Positions 1 through 8,482 of a stretch of DNA of 64,000 nt are shown piece by piece (the first letter of the stretch is position 1; each line of letters opens with the position of its first letter). Below the pieces are notes generated by a model that worked only from the letters and a program-made list of their open reading frames with translations, made no database searches and was not told the origin of the DNA. A program made the position numbers and the translations under genes. The stretch comes from Epibacterium sp. Ofav1-8 (GTDB taxonomy: Bacteria; Pseudomonadota; Alphaproteobacteria; Rhodobacterales; Rhodobacteraceae): the NCBI RefSeq assembly GCF_022348185.1, contig NZ_JAKRFD010000001.1:310001-374000 (forward strand). Direction: 5' to 3'.

Positions 1-664
1 TCGCGGCAAAGCGCAGCCCGCGCACGGACACACCGGCGGTGTCCACGGCGGCCGGGTTTTCCCCCACGGCGCGCAGGCGCAGGCCAAAGCGGGTGCGAAA
101 CAGCACCCACCATGTCAGCGGCACCATCAGGGCGGCGACATAGACCAGAATGGAATGGCCGGAGATCAGCTCGGACCAGATCTGCTGGATCACGTTGGCC
201 TCGCCAATCAGCTCGTTCAGCGGGCGGTCGGCGGCTTCGGCCTCGGTCGGACCAATCGCAAAGGGCAGTTCAATCCCGTTGAAGCGGCCTTCGGTGAACA
301 GCGACGGCGTGCGCCCGCCCTGGCGAAACCAGCTCTCGGCAATCAGGACCGTGAGACCGGAGGCCAGGAAGTTGAGCGCCACGCCGGAGATCAGCTGGTT
401 GCCCCGGAAGGTGATCGACGCCAGACCGTGCAGGCCAGAGAGAAGCATGGATGCGCCGATCCCAGCCAGAAGGCCAAGCCAGACATTGCCGGTGACGGCG
501 GCGACGGCGGCAGAGAAAAACGCGGCCATCAGCATTTTGCCCTCAAGGCCGATGTCGAAAATGCCCGCGCGTTCGGAAAAGAGACCGGCCAGACAGGCCA
601 GCAGAAGCGGCGTCGCCATGCGCACGGTGCTGTCGAGCACCTGAATGAGTGTCAGGAAATCCAT
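1..664 (-). CDS. ABC transporter permease, nucleoside/BMP type (partial, C-terminus outside window)
   Basis: Inner-membrane permease, the second of the pair in a BMP-type (nucleoside/purine) ABC importer. Translation from the ATG at 664 gives MDFLTLIQVLDSTVRMATP followed by several hydrophobic segments and the motif SERAGIFDIGLEGKMLM, which is typical of the RbsC-like permease superfamily in nucleoside importers. The reading frame stays open to base 1, so about 221 codons are present and the end of the gene lies outside the window. Its ATG overlaps the stop of the upstream permease by one base (TGATG), which indicates translational coupling. The substrate is inferred from the BMP-family receptor of the same operon; it could be a nucleoside, a free purine or a related compound. 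Confidence 0.9.
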   Translation of the reverse strand, partial: MDFLTLIQVLDSTVRMATPLLLACLAGLFSERAGIFDIGLEGKMLMAAFFSAAVAAVTGNVWLGLLAGIGASMLLSGLHGLASITFRGNQLISGVALNFLASGLTVLIAESWFRQGGRTPSLFTEGRFNGIELPFAIGPTEAEAADRPLNELIGEANVIQQIWSELISGHSILVYVAALMVPLTWWVLFRTRFGLRLRAVGENPAAVDTAGVSVRGLRFAA

Positions 665-1758
665 CAGGCGTTCTCCTTCCGGAAGGCGAGGAAGATCTTT
701 TCAATCGGCATCCGCACCATATTGTCGAGCGCGCCGGTGAACAGGATCACGAGGGCCTGAATGACCACGATCAGCTCGGACGGGATATTGGTCCAGAGCG
801 CCAGTTCCGCGCCGCCCTGATAGAGGAACCCAAAGAGGATCGCCGCGAGAAAGACCCCAAACGGGTGGTTGCGGCCCATCAGGGCCACCGCGATCCCGAT
901 AAAGCCGGCGCCCTCGGTGGCGTTCAGCACCAGACGTTCGGCCTCGCCCATGACGTTGTTGGTGGCCATCAAACCGCAGAGCGCGCCGGAAATCAGCATG
1001 GTGATCATCACCGTGCGCACCGGCGAAATACCTGCGTAGACCGCGCCGCGCTCGGACTTGCCCAGAGCGCGGATCTCGTGGCCCAGCGGCGTGTGCCAGA
1101 TGAGGCCCCAGACCACGATACAGGCGGCGATGCCGACAAAGAGCGTGACATTGGCGGGCGCGGATTTGGAGAACTCGATGCCGATTGGCGCCAGGATTTC
1201 GTGCAGGGAGGGCAGCTGCGTGCTTTCGGGGAACTTGGCCGTGGCCGGGTCCATCGCGCCCTTGGGCTTCAGCACGCTCACCAGCATGTAGTTCAGCACC
1301 GCTGCCGCGATGAAGTTGAACATGATGGTGGTGATGACGATATGGCTGCCGCGTTTGGCTTGCAGATAGGCGGGGATCGCGGCCCAGGCTGCCCCAAAGA
1401 TCCCGGCGCCGAGGGCGGCAAAGACCAGCGCGATGGTCCAATGCGGGAAGGGGATATAGAGGCAGACCAGTGCCAGCCCCAGCCCGCCGATCATCGCCTG
1501 GCCTTCACCGCCGATATTGAACAGCCCGGCATGCGCCGCCACCGCCACCGCCAGCCCGGTAAATAGGAAGTTGGTGGCATAATAGAGCGTGTAGCCCCAG
1601 CCATAGGTGGACCCCAGCGCGCCGGTGACCATCAGGTCCAGCGCTTCCATCGGGCTTTCGCCGATCAGCAGGATCACGATTGCGGAGATAAGTGCGGCCA
1701 ACAGCAGGCTGATCACCGGGATCAGCACCACATCGGCCCATTTTGGCATCTTTTCCAT
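664..1758 (-). CDS. ABC transporter permease, nucleoside/BMP type (first permease)
   Basis: Integral membrane permease of 364 aa. It has an N-terminal hydrophobic helix (about residues 10-33) and around eight further membrane segments. The motif GLFNIGGEGQAMIGG near residues 80-95 is characteristic of the YufP/NupP-type permeases that work with BMP receptors, and it is slightly longer than the partner permease, as is usual for this subunit. It starts directly after the TAA of the ATPase gene with no intervening base, and its own TGA overlaps the next ATG by one base. Receptor, ATPase and both permeases therefore form one minus-strand operon. Confidence 0.93.
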   Translation of the reverse strand: MEKMPKWADVVLIPVISLLLAALISAIVILLIGESPMEALDLMVTGALGSTYGWGYTLYYATNFLFTGLAVAVAAHAGLFNIGGEGQAMIGGLGLALVCLYIPFPHWTIALVFAALGAGIFGAAWAAIPAYLQAKRGSHIVITTIMFNFIAAAVLNYMLVSVLKPKGAMDPATAKFPESTQLPSLHEILAPIGIEFSKSAPANVTLFVGIAACIVVWGLIWHTPLGHEIRALGKSERGAVYAGISPVRTVMITMLISGALCGLMATNNVMGEAERLVLNATEGAGFIGIAVALMGRNHPFGVFLAAILFGFLYQGGAELALWTNIPSELIVVIQALVILFTGALDNMVRMPIEKIFLAFRKENA

Positions 1759-3288
1759 TTACGCGGCCTCCCCCGCGACGCCGGCCATCAGGAGGCCGAG
1801 TTCTTTTTCATCGGTTTGATCTGCGGGGCGTTCGCCCATGATCTTGCCGTCAAACATCACCGCAACCCGGTCGCTGAGCGACAGGATCTCCTCAAGCTCC
1901 ACCGAGACCAGCAGGATCGCCTTGCCTTGGTCGCGCAGCTCCATGATCTGCTGGTGGATGAACTCGATGGCGCCGATATCGACACCGCGGGTGGGCTGGC
2001 CGATCAGCAGCAGGTCGGGGTTGCGCTCAATTTCGCGCGCGACGACGATCTTCTGCTGGTTGCCGCCGGAAAAGCTCTTGGCGGCGAGCCAGGGATTGGG
2101 CGGGCGGACGTCGAATTTGGCCATCTTGGCCTCGGTGTCGGCGCGCAGGGCGGCATTGTCGAGGAACAGGCCCTTTTTGTAGATCTCTTCGCGGTGATAG
2201 CCGAAGGCGACGTTTTCCCAGGCGTGGAAGTCCATGATGAGACCTTCGCGCTGGCGATCCTCGGGCACATGGGCGATGCCCGCGTGACGGCGGGCGCGTG
2301 CGTCCGAACCCGCGCCGGACAGCGGCAGCGGTTCGCCGTTGATCCGGATGCTGCCGGTGCCCTCGCGCATACCGCCCAGCACCTCCAGCAGTTCCGACTG
2401 ACCATTGCCCGCAACACCCGCGATGCCGAGGATCTCGCCCGCGCGCACGGTGAGATCGATGTCTTTCACGCGCTGCACACCGGCACTGTCGACGACCGAG
2501 AGCTTCTCGATCTCGAGGATCGGCTTGCCGGGGGTGGCGGGGACTTTATCCACGCGCAACAAGACCTTGCGGCCCACCATCAGCTCGGCAAGATGTTCCG
2601 GGCTGCTCTCGGCAGTTTTGACGGTCGCGGTCATTTCTCCGCGCCGCATCACCGACACGGTGTCGGTATATTCCATGATCTCGCGCAGCTTGTGCGTGAT
2701 CAGGATGATGGTTTTTCCTTCCGAGCGCAGCCGGTCGAGGATGCGGAACAGCTGGTCGGCCTCGGCCGGGGTCAGCACCCCGGTGGGCTCGTCCAGAATG
2801 AGGATCTCGGCCTTGCGATAGAGCGCCTTCAGGATCTCCACCCGCTGCTGCATGCCTACGCCGATTTCGTCGATGCGTTTGTCGGGGTCGACATAGAGCT
2901 CGTATTCTTCCTCCAGCTCCTTCAGCTCCTTGCGGGCGCGAGAGAGCGAGGGCATCAGCAGGCCGGAATCCTCGGCGCCGAGCACGATGTTTTCCAGAAC
3001 GGTAAAGTTCTCCACCAGCTTGAAATGCTGAAACACCATGCCGATGCCGGCAGAGATGGCCGCCTGGCTGTCGGGGATCTCGGTCTTGTTGCCCTTGATC
3101 CAAATCTCGCCTTTGTCGGCCTTGTAAAACCCGTAGAGAATGCTCATCAGCGTGGATTTACCCGCGCCGTTTTCGCCGATGATCCCGTGGATCGTGCCGG
3201 GCTCGACGCGGATGGAAATGTCCTTGTTTGCCTGGACGGGGCCAAAGGCCTTGGAAATGCCTTTGAGTTCGATTGCTGGTGCCGTCAT
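1759..3288 (-). CDS. ABC transporter ATPase, duplicated nucleoside/sugar type
   Basis: Cytoplasmic ATPase of 509 aa with two fused nucleotide-binding domains. The first domain has Walker A GENGAGKS (about residues 38-45) and Walker B ILILDEPT (about 161-168). The second has a degenerate P-loop GVAGNGQSE and the signature FSGGNQQKIVVAREI. A degenerate C-terminal P-loop is normal for RbsA/NupO-like ATPases, so only one canonical site is expected. It lies 193 bp downstream of the receptor gene, the gap holding a hairpin (3427-3468), and abuts the first permease. It energises uptake of the nucleoside-type substrate. Confidence 0.95.
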   Translation of the reverse strand: MTAPAIELKGISKAFGPVQANKDISIRVEPGTIHGIIGENGAGKSTLMSILYGFYKADKGEIWIKGNKTEIPDSQAAISAGIGMVFQHFKLVENFTVLENIVLGAEDSGLLMPSLSRARKELKELEEEYELYVDPDKRIDEIGVGMQQRVEILKALYRKAEILILDEPTGVLTPAEADQLFRILDRLRSEGKTIILITHKLREIMEYTDTVSVMRRGEMTATVKTAESSPEHLAELMVGRKVLLRVDKVPATPGKPILEIEKLSVVDSAGVQRVKDIDLTVRAGEILGIAGVAGNGQSELLEVLGGMREGTGSIRINGEPLPLSGAGSDARARRHAGIAHVPEDRQREGLIMDFHAWENVAFGYHREEIYKKGLFLDNAALRADTEAKMAKFDVRPPNPWLAAKSFSGGNQQKIVVAREIERNPDLLLIGQPTRGVDIGAIEFIHQQIMELRDQGKAILLVSVELEEILSLSDRVAVMFDGKIMGERPADQTDEKELGLLMAGVAGEAA

Positions 3289-3426
3289 CGGGGCTCCCCT
3301 GTCGCCTCATCGCCGGTTCATGCGCGCAGGGTGCGTGCTGCGCATTATGATCATGTTAAGAAGGACCGGGACGGGAAAAACCAAACCCGGAGGGCACGCG
3401 GACGCGACCTCCGGGCCATATGCAAA

Positions 3427-3468
3427 CGCCCCGCCCGCCGGGCAGACCTGCCATGGCGGAGCGGGGCG
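3427..3468 (-). promoter_or_regulatory. Intercistronic hairpin after the BMP receptor gene
   Basis: The arms CGCCCCGC (3427-3434) and GCGGGGCG (3461-3468) form a perfect 8-bp stem just downstream of the receptor stop codon. A short T stretch (TTTGCAT on the minus strand) follows. A partial terminator or 3'-end stabiliser would make the periplasmic receptor more abundant than the membrane subunits. The base pairing is seen; the role is inferred. Confidence 0.6.
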
Positions 3469-3481
3469 CGGATCATGTCGA

Positions 3482-4477
3482 TCAGAAGTTCAGAACCGGG
3501 CAGCTGTCGTCGCTGGTGTAGTTGTGAACCTCGATATCGCCGGAGATGATCTGGGCCTTGGCCTCTTCGACGGTGGCCTGCATTTCATCGCTGACCAGCT
3601 CGGCGTTGTTGTCATCCATCGCATAGCCGACACCGTTGTCGGAGAGGTCGAGGGTGACCTTGCCCACTTCGAGGTCTTCGCCGGCTTGCAGGATGTTGTA
3701 GACCGCCACGTCCACGCGCTTCAGCATCGAGGTCAGGACCTTGCCCGGGTGCAGGTGGTTCTGGTTGCTGTCGACGCCGATGGAGAGGATGCCCTCATCC
3801 GCGGCGGTTTGCAGAACGCCCACGCCGGTGCCGCCCGCTGCGGCATAGATCACGTCCGCGCCCTGGGAGATCTGCGCCTTGGTCAGCTCGGAGCCCTTCA
3901 CGGGATCGTTCCAGGCCGCCGGGGTGGTGCCGGTCATGTTGGAGATCACGGTGGCATCCGGGTTCACCGCTTTGACGCCCTGGGCGTAGCCGCAGGCGAA
4001 TTTGCGGATCAGCGGAACATCCATGCCGCCGATAAATCCGACGGTGCCGGAGTTGGACGCCTGCGCCGCCATCATGCCCACGAGGTAGGAGCCTTCGTGC
4101 TCGGAAAAGCTGACCACATGGACGTTGGGGGCATCGACCCAGCCGTCGATGGTGACGAATTTGGTGTCCGGGTAGTCACCGGCCACATCCGCCAGCGGTG
4201 CGCTCATGGCGAAACCGGTGGTGATGATCGGGTTGGCGCCGGATTCGGCAAAGCGGCGCAGCGCCTGTTCGCGCTGGGCTTCGGACTTCATTTCGATTTC
4301 CAGATATTTGCCGCCGGTCTCATCCGCCCAACGTTTGGCGCCATTGTAGGCCGCCTCGTTAAAGGATTTGTCGAACTTGCCGCCGAGATCGAAGATCAGC
4401 GCCGGGTTTGCCAGAGCCGCACCTGCGGTCAGCGCAACCGCTGCCGCCGCGCCCATGAGCGATTTCATCAGGGTCAT
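3482..4477 (-). CDS. BMP-family substrate-binding protein of nucleoside/purine ABC importer
   Basis: Periplasmic receptor of 331 aa. The N-terminus MTLMKSLMGAAAAVALTAG is a signal peptide with likely cleavage after AALA. The mature protein begins with LIFDLGGKFDKSFNEAAYNG, the BMP/Med family hallmark in which the aspartate and the Phe-Asp-Lys-Ser-Phe-Asn segment line the binding cleft. Family members bind nucleosides, purines or autoinducer-2-like ligands. This is the first gene of the importer operon and is separated from the ATPase gene by a strong hairpin. Its own upstream region holds an A/T-flanked palindrome (4578-4601). The exact ligand cannot be read from the sequence. Confidence 0.94.
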   Translation of the reverse strand: MTLMKSLMGAAAAVALTAGAALANPALIFDLGGKFDKSFNEAAYNGAKRWADETGGKYLEIEMKSEAQREQALRRFAESGANPIITTGFAMSAPLADVAGDYPDTKFVTIDGWVDAPNVHVVSFSEHEGSYLVGMMAAQASNSGTVGFIGGMDVPLIRKFACGYAQGVKAVNPDATVISNMTGTTPAAWNDPVKGSELTKAQISQGADVIYAAAGGTGVGVLQTAADEGILSIGVDSNQNHLHPGKVLTSMLKRVDVAVYNILQAGEDLEVGKVTLDLSDNGVGYAMDDNNAELVSDEMQATVEEAKAQIISGDIEVHNYTSDDSCPVLNF

Positions 4478-4577
4478 TCAGTTACTCCCAGTTTTTCTTT
4501 TTCTGCCCCGCGTGGCGGGCGTGTCCGTTCAAAAAGGTGGAGCGATTTAGCCTGCTGTGCCGGTCCGGGGTCAACAA

Positions 4578-4601
4578 TTTTTTGACCAACCGGTCCAAAA
4601 A
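4578..4601. promoter_or_regulatory. Operator-like palindrome upstream of the BMP importer operon
   Basis: The arms TTTTTTGACC (4578-4587) and GGTCCAAAAA (4592-4601) match at nine of ten positions around the spacer AACC, about 100 bp upstream of the receptor ATG. The dyad is AT-flanked in an otherwise GC-rich gap and is a plausible repressor site. No regulator gene is adjacent in this window. Confidence 0.4.
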
Positions 4602-4614
4602 TCGCCAACTTCCC

Positions 4615-5052
4615 CTAGGGAAGCCGCCGTTTCATGAGCAATGCATCCGCCGCTGCCGTCGTCGGGCGCGGATAGTAGGCCTTTCGAATCCCGACAAGAC
4701 CGAATCCGCAGGCCGAGTATAGCGCCTGTGCGGCGGTATTGTCTTGTGCGACCTCAAGAAAAGCCTCTGTCGCGCCCCGTTCTGCGGCGGTTTTCATCCA
4801 GCTCTGCATGATGTGGCGGCCGAGGCCCTGCCGCTGGTGATCGGGATGGGTGGCGATGGTGAGCAGTTCGGCCTCGCCCGCGATTTCGCGCACCAGCGCA
4901 AAGGCGCGGGCATCGCCGGTGAGATGGGTGAATCGGTCCGCCAGAAGCTCTGCAAACTCCTGCGCGGTCCACGGTCGGGACTGGGTAAAGGCCGCTTTAT
5001 GCGTCGCGGCAAGCGCCGCAGGGTCGGCCTGCGGTGGCATTGGATCAGTCAT
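4615..5052 (-). CDS. rimI: GNAT acetyltransferase, ribosomal protein S18 N-acetyltransferase type
   Basis: GNAT-fold N-acetyltransferase of 145 aa, the size of RimI. The acetyl-CoA-binding motif A is visible as LLTIATHPDHQRQGLGRHIM (Q/R-x-x-G-x-G), followed by a motif-B-like segment ending in NTAAQALYSACGF. The ATG at 5052 (MTDPMPPQAD) was chosen because it overlaps the end of tsaB by 8 bp. RimI proteins acetylate the N-terminal alanine of ribosomal protein S18, although many homologues act on other proteins. The tsaB-rimI pairing is a conserved bacterial arrangement, which supports the name more than the sequence alone. Confidence 0.85.
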   Translation of the reverse strand: MTDPMPPQADPAALAATHKAAFTQSRPWTAQEFAELLADRFTHLTGDARAFALVREIAGEAELLTIATHPDHQRQGLGRHIMQSWMKTAAERGATEAFLEVAQDNTAAQALYSACGFGLVGIRKAYYPRPTTAAADALLMKRRLP

Positions 5053-5710
5053 CGAGCAGGGCAGGCGGCTGCTCGCGCGAGGGGGCGGCATCGGCCTCGC
5101 GCAGGTAGAGCGGTGCCGGTGCGGGCAGATCGATCCGGTCAAGTCGAGTGGCAGCGACACGGGCGATGGCCTCGGCAATGGAATAGCGGGGGGCGGTGAC
5201 CGTCCCCGCGCACAGAGGGGCAATGTCTTCGGCGCGATGTCCGATGCACGACGGCTCGGCGCCTGCGGGAATGTCTGGCAGCGTGTCGAGTGTGCAGTGG
5301 CGGGGCTGCGACCCGGTTTGCGTTCCGAACACCTGCACATAGAGGCCCTCGCGGCGCGCATCGAGGCTGGAGACCACGACGCCTGCGGTTCCAAAGGTCT
5401 GGGCCTCAAGACTGGAGACGCCGATGGCGGGCACATCCAGCCCCAACGCAAGGCCGCGTGCGGCAGAGACGGAGATGCGGATGCCGGTGAAATTGCCGGG
5501 TCCTATGCCAACGGCGATGGCGTCCAGATCCGCCCATGTCACGCCGCCTTGGGTCAGGAGTTCCTCGAGCAGGGGCATCAAACGTTCCGCCTGGCCCTTG
5601 GCCATGTCCTCGCGGCGCTGCGCCAGAATTTCGTTGCCGCGCAACAACGCCGCCGCGCAATGGGCCGCTGAGGTGTCAAAACCCAGGATCAGGGGGGCGT
5701 CTGTCGGCAT
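5045..5710 (-). CDS. tsaB: tRNA threonylcarbamoyladenosine biosynthesis protein TsaB
   Basis: TsaB of 221 aa, the non-catalytic ASKHA-fold partner of TsaD in forming t6A37 on ANN-decoding tRNAs. The N-terminus has the phosphate-1-like motif LGFDTSAAHCAAALL, and the central GIGPGNFTGIRISVSAARGL is the family signature. Length is normal for TsaB. It overlaps rimI by 8 bp, so the two are co-translated. A 301-bp gap separates it from the nfu-type gene upstream. Confidence 0.95.
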   Translation of the reverse strand: MPTDAPLILGFDTSAAHCAAALLRGNEILAQRREDMAKGQAERLMPLLEELLTQGGVTWADLDAIAVGIGPGNFTGIRISVSAARGLALGLDVPAIGVSSLEAQTFGTAGVVVSSLDARREGLYVQVFGTQTGSQPRHCTLDTLPDIPAGAEPSCIGHRAEDIAPLCAGTVTAPRYSIAEAIARVAATRLDRIDLPAPAPLYLREADAAPSREQPPALLDD

Positions 5711-6011
5711 CTCGGTTCAGTCTCTGTGGTCTGTGGCTACAGTCAGCCGGTCTCTGGCAGAGCCGCCCGCCCATGGCAAGCCGTCCGCGCGTGGCGCTGC
5801 ATGATGCAGAACGCATCCGTCACGGGCACATGCGGTTGAAAATGGCGGGGAGAGCGTCGCGGTGGCCGCATCTGTCGCTCCGGTGCGGCGCCAGTCGTCA
5901 AGGTCGTGACGGGCGGAACCGGGGGAGGGCGGGGCACGAAACAAGATCCGTCCCCCGCCAAAATCGTGCGGCGCCGCATCGGGCGCCTGGAGTGTCTCAG
6001 TCCGGCGCGCC
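5711..6011. other. Intergenic region, no gene recognised
   Basis: This 301-bp gap lies between the nfu-type gene and tsaB, both on minus. Short open frames exist on both strands but show no recognisable domain, and their residue composition is that of GC-rich out-of-frame translation. A small inverted repeat GGCGCC / GGCGCC occurs around 5980-5998. The region probably contains the tsaB promoter. Confidence 0.5.
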
Positions 6012-6575
6012 TCAGACGGCAACCGGGCGGACCTCGGTCACCTCGGGGATGTAGTGGCGCAACAGGTTCTCGATCCCCATCTTGAGCGTCAGGGTCGAGG
6101 ACGGGCAGCCCGCACAAGCCCCCTGCATATGCAGGTAGACAACGCCGCGGTCAAAGCCGTGGAAGGTGATGTCGCCGCCATCCTGTGCCACCGCAGGGCG
6201 CACGCGGCTGTCGAGCAGCTCCTTGATCTGGTCGACGATTTCGCCGTCTTCGCCGCTGTGCTCGGCATGGCCGGAGGCCTGCTGGCCGCCCTCGTCGATC
6301 ACCGGCTGGCCGGATTGGTAGTGCTCCATCACCGCGCCCAGAACGGCGGGTTTGATGTGGTCCCACTCGACCGAGTCGTCCTTGGTGACGGTGACGAAGT
6401 CATTGCCAAAGAACACGCCGGTCACGCCGCTGACCGCAAAGATACGCTGCGCCAGCGGTGATTTCGACGCCGCTTCGGCCGAGGGGAAGTCGGCGGTGCC
6501 AGCATCCAGAACGGTCTGGCCTGGCAGGAATTTCAGGGTCGCCGGGTTCGGCGTGGATTCGGTCTGGATAAACAT
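6012..6575 (-). CDS. NifU-family Fe-S scaffold/carrier protein (Nfu type)
   Basis: Protein of 187 aa with two domains. The N-terminal Nfu domain (about 1-85) begins MFIQTESTPNPATLKFLPGQ. The C-terminal NifU-like domain (about 110-187) holds the cluster-binding pair Cys154-x-x-Cys157 in GACAGCPSSTLTLKMG. Such proteins carry or deliver 4Fe-4S clusters to apo-enzymes. Several Fe-S enzymes are encoded in this window (PhnJ, PaaE, indolepyruvate ferredoxin oxidoreductase), but no specific partnership is implied. A flexible linker rich in Gly, Glu and His (about 95-112) joins the domains. Confidence 0.94.
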   Translation of the reverse strand: MFIQTESTPNPATLKFLPGQTVLDAGTADFPSAEAASKSPLAQRIFAVSGVTGVFFGNDFVTVTKDDSVEWDHIKPAVLGAVMEHYQSGQPVIDEGGQQASGHAEHSGEDGEIVDQIKELLDSRVRPAVAQDGGDITFHGFDRGVVYLHMQGACAGCPSSTLTLKMGIENLLRHYIPEVTEVRPVAV

Positions 6576-6699
6576 CTCGGTTCTCCGTCAGACTGGCCCG
6601 GGCGGTCGGCCCGGTGCCTGTCGGGTTTTGGAATGGTTCTAAATTAAAGGCTGCGGCGCGAAATGCAAGGGTTTGCCCGATGCGGCGTGGCGGATTGCG

Positions 6700-7155
6700 T
6701 CAGGTGATGGCCTCGAGCTTTTCTTTGGACATGTCGCCGGGGACGATGGTGATCGGAAAGGGAAGCGTGCCGGCGGTGCGCGTCAGCTGGGTGACGATGG
6801 GGCCGGGGCCCTTGCGGTCGCTGGCGGCGCCCAGTACCAGCACGCCCACTTCGGGGTCGGCTTCGATCTGGGCGAGGATTTCCGGCACGATGTCGCCCTC
6901 GCGGATGACCAGTTCGGGATCGACGCCCTGGCGGTCGCGCATCCATTTGGCAAAGACTTCGAAGTGGGCGTGGATGCGCTCGCGGGCCTCCTCGCGCATC
7001 ACCTCGCCGACGCCGATCCAGTGGTTGAATTCATCCGGCGGGATGATCGACAGGATGACCACGCCGCCACCGGTGTTGGACGCGCGCATGGCGGCAAAGC
7101 GCATGGCGTTCAGGCATTCACGGCTGTCGTCGAGGACGACCAGGAACTTGCGCAT
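6700..7155 (-). CDS. Universal stress protein (UspA family)
   Basis: Single-domain Usp of 151 aa. It begins MRKFLVVLDDSRECLNAMRF and carries a C-terminal nucleotide-binding-like segment with VLVLGAASDRKGPGPIV, close to the G-x2-G-x9-G-(S/T) pattern of ATP-binding Usps although the spacing is not canonical. The ATG at 7155 was chosen because AGAGG lies 7 nt upstream and because family homology starts there; the longer in-frame extension upstream is low-complexity and unlikely to be coding. It lies 124 bp upstream of the nfu-type gene on the same strand. Confidence 0.9.
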   Translation of the reverse strand: MRKFLVVLDDSRECLNAMRFAAMRASNTGGGVVILSIIPPDEFNHWIGVGEVMREEARERIHAHFEVFAKWMRDRQGVDPELVIREGDIVPEILAQIEADPEVGVLVLGAASDRKGPGPIVTQLTRTAGTLPFPITIVPGDMSKEKLEAIT

Positions 7156-7266
7156 CAAAACCTCTGTTGTCGTGTCCCGGACATATTGGCTGATGCAACC
7201 GTCCCGCGCAATAGAGGTCTGCGGTCGCGCCCGTTGTCCGCGCCGCGCGGCGAACCACCGGAGGAA

Positions 7267-7478
7267 GGGGGACCTCCCGCCCGATTCCATTGCATTGAAA
7301 ATGCAACGGAAACCGTTGGGCCGGGCGCCGGACTGCCGTCCGGCGCGGTTGCGTTCTGCGGAGAGGGCAGGATCTGGACGCAACCGCATCGCGGCCCGTC
7401 AGGGCTGCGATGCGCGGCCCAACGCCGCCAGGGATCTTTGGCGCAGCCAGAAGATCGCGCGGGGGCGGGAGGGCTCCC
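7267..7478. repeat. Palindromic interspersed element R1 (full length, family R)
   Basis: The element is bounded by GGGGGACCTCCCGCCC (7267-7282) and its inverted counterpart GGGGGCGGGAGGGCTCCC (7461-7478). Inside, CGTTGGGCC (7314-7322) pairs with GGCCCAACG (7416-7424) and encloses three more hairpins. These are GCGCCGGAC/GTCCGGCGC (7325-7346, perfect), GGTTGCGT/ACGCAACC (about 7347-7385), and a GCATCGC-based stem around 7386-7413. The result is a cloverleaf-like fold. It fills most of the 353-bp gap between the usp and aminotransferase genes. Related elements are at 25941, 31878, 40291 and 49839. Confidence 0.75.
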
Positions 7479-7508
7479 TTTCCTATTGCGATGACGTGAC
7501 GGCGCCTC

Positions 7509-8372
7509 TCAGATGCCGGATTTGGCCCAGTCCCAATAAAGTTCGCGCACCCGGCGGGTGACGGGGCCATGGGGATAGGTGACATCGTCAAATGCGGTGA
7601 CCGGGGTCACCTTGGACATGTTGCCGGACATGAAGATCTCATCCGCGGCTTCGAAATGCGCATAGCCCAGCACGGTCTCATGCACGGCGATCCCGTCGGC
7701 GCGCATGTTTTCGATGTGGCGCGCGCGGGTGATGCCAGCAAGGAACGTCCCGTTGGCAATCGGCGTGAACACCTCACCGTCCTTGACCATGAAAATATTG
7801 GCGGTGGCGGCTTCGGCCACGTTGCCCATCACGTCGCAGGTCAATGTGTTGGTGAAGCCCTTGGCACGCGCCTCGCGCAGCATGCGAGCGTTGTTGGGGT
7901 AGAGGCAGCCGGCCTTGGCATTGACCACCGCGGACTCCAGAACCGGGCGGCGAAAGCGGGTCCGCGTGAGCGTGGCCGAGGCGGCTTCGGAAGCCATCGG
8001 GATCTCCTCGAGGCAGAGCGCGAATTGCGTCGCCTCTGGCGCGGGAGCGATCAGGGTCTGATCGCCGTCGGTGGCCCAATACATCGGCCGGATGTAGACG
8101 GCGCTGTCGGCAGAAAACCCTTCGAGCCCCTCGCGCACGATCTCCACCATCTGGTCGGCGGGCACCGTTGCCGCCATCATCAGCGCCTCCGCCGAGGCAT
8201 TGGTGCGGGCGCAGTGCTTGTCCAGATCCGGGCTGACGCCGTCAAACCAGCGCGCGCCGTCGAAGACGGAAGAGCCAAGCCAGGCGGCATGGTCGGCGGC
8301 GGACATGATCGGCACATCGCCGTCATGCCATTGGCCGTTGAAATAGGTGCGGATACTCTTGCCGACAGCCAT
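7509..8372 (-). CDS. Class IV (branched-chain amino acid type) PLP aminotransferase
   Basis: PLP enzyme of 287 aa and fold-type IV. Lys153 in VVNAKAGCLYPNN is the expected Schiff-base lysine, and the cofactor-binding segment GNVAEAATANIFMV follows near residue 185. The family includes branched-chain aminotransferases, D-amino acid aminotransferases and aminodeoxychorismate lyase. The overall pattern (YFNGQWHDGDVPIMSAADHA at the start, YWATDG in the middle) resembles the roseobacter proteins annotated as branched-chain aminotransferase. The substrate is not settled by sequence. It lies 110 bp downstream of paaE, so co-transcription with paa is possible but not evident. Confidence 0.88.
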   Translation of the reverse strand: MAVGKSIRTYFNGQWHDGDVPIMSAADHAAWLGSSVFDGARWFDGVSPDLDKHCARTNASAEALMMAATVPADQMVEIVREGLEGFSADSAVYIRPMYWATDGDQTLIAPAPEATQFALCLEEIPMASEAASATLTRTRFRRPVLESAVVNAKAGCLYPNNARMLREARAKGFTNTLTCDVMGNVAEAATANIFMVKDGEVFTPIANGTFLAGITRARHIENMRADGIAVHETVLGYAHFEAADEIFMSGNMSKVTPVTAFDDVTYPHGPVTRRVRELYWDWAKSGI

Positions 8373-8482
8373 GGGAACCTCGGGTCTGGGAATGCGGATT
8401 GGATACGATCGGGACGTTAGGCGGCACGCCCGGCAAGGTCCAGAGCCAATCCCGTCTCAGGTTGGTCTGGACCAAGCGCCTG

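Noticed and set aside
1816-3549. 577-codon open frame on plus opposite the importer ATPase gene
   Set aside because: Antisense shadow with His/Asp-rich low-complexity translation; the minus frame has all ABC motifs.
5717-6117. Possible small minus-strand gene(s) between tsaB and the nfu-type gene
   Set aside because: Short frames of about 100-124 codons overlap the end of the nfu-type gene, lack a ribosome-binding site and have out-of-frame composition.
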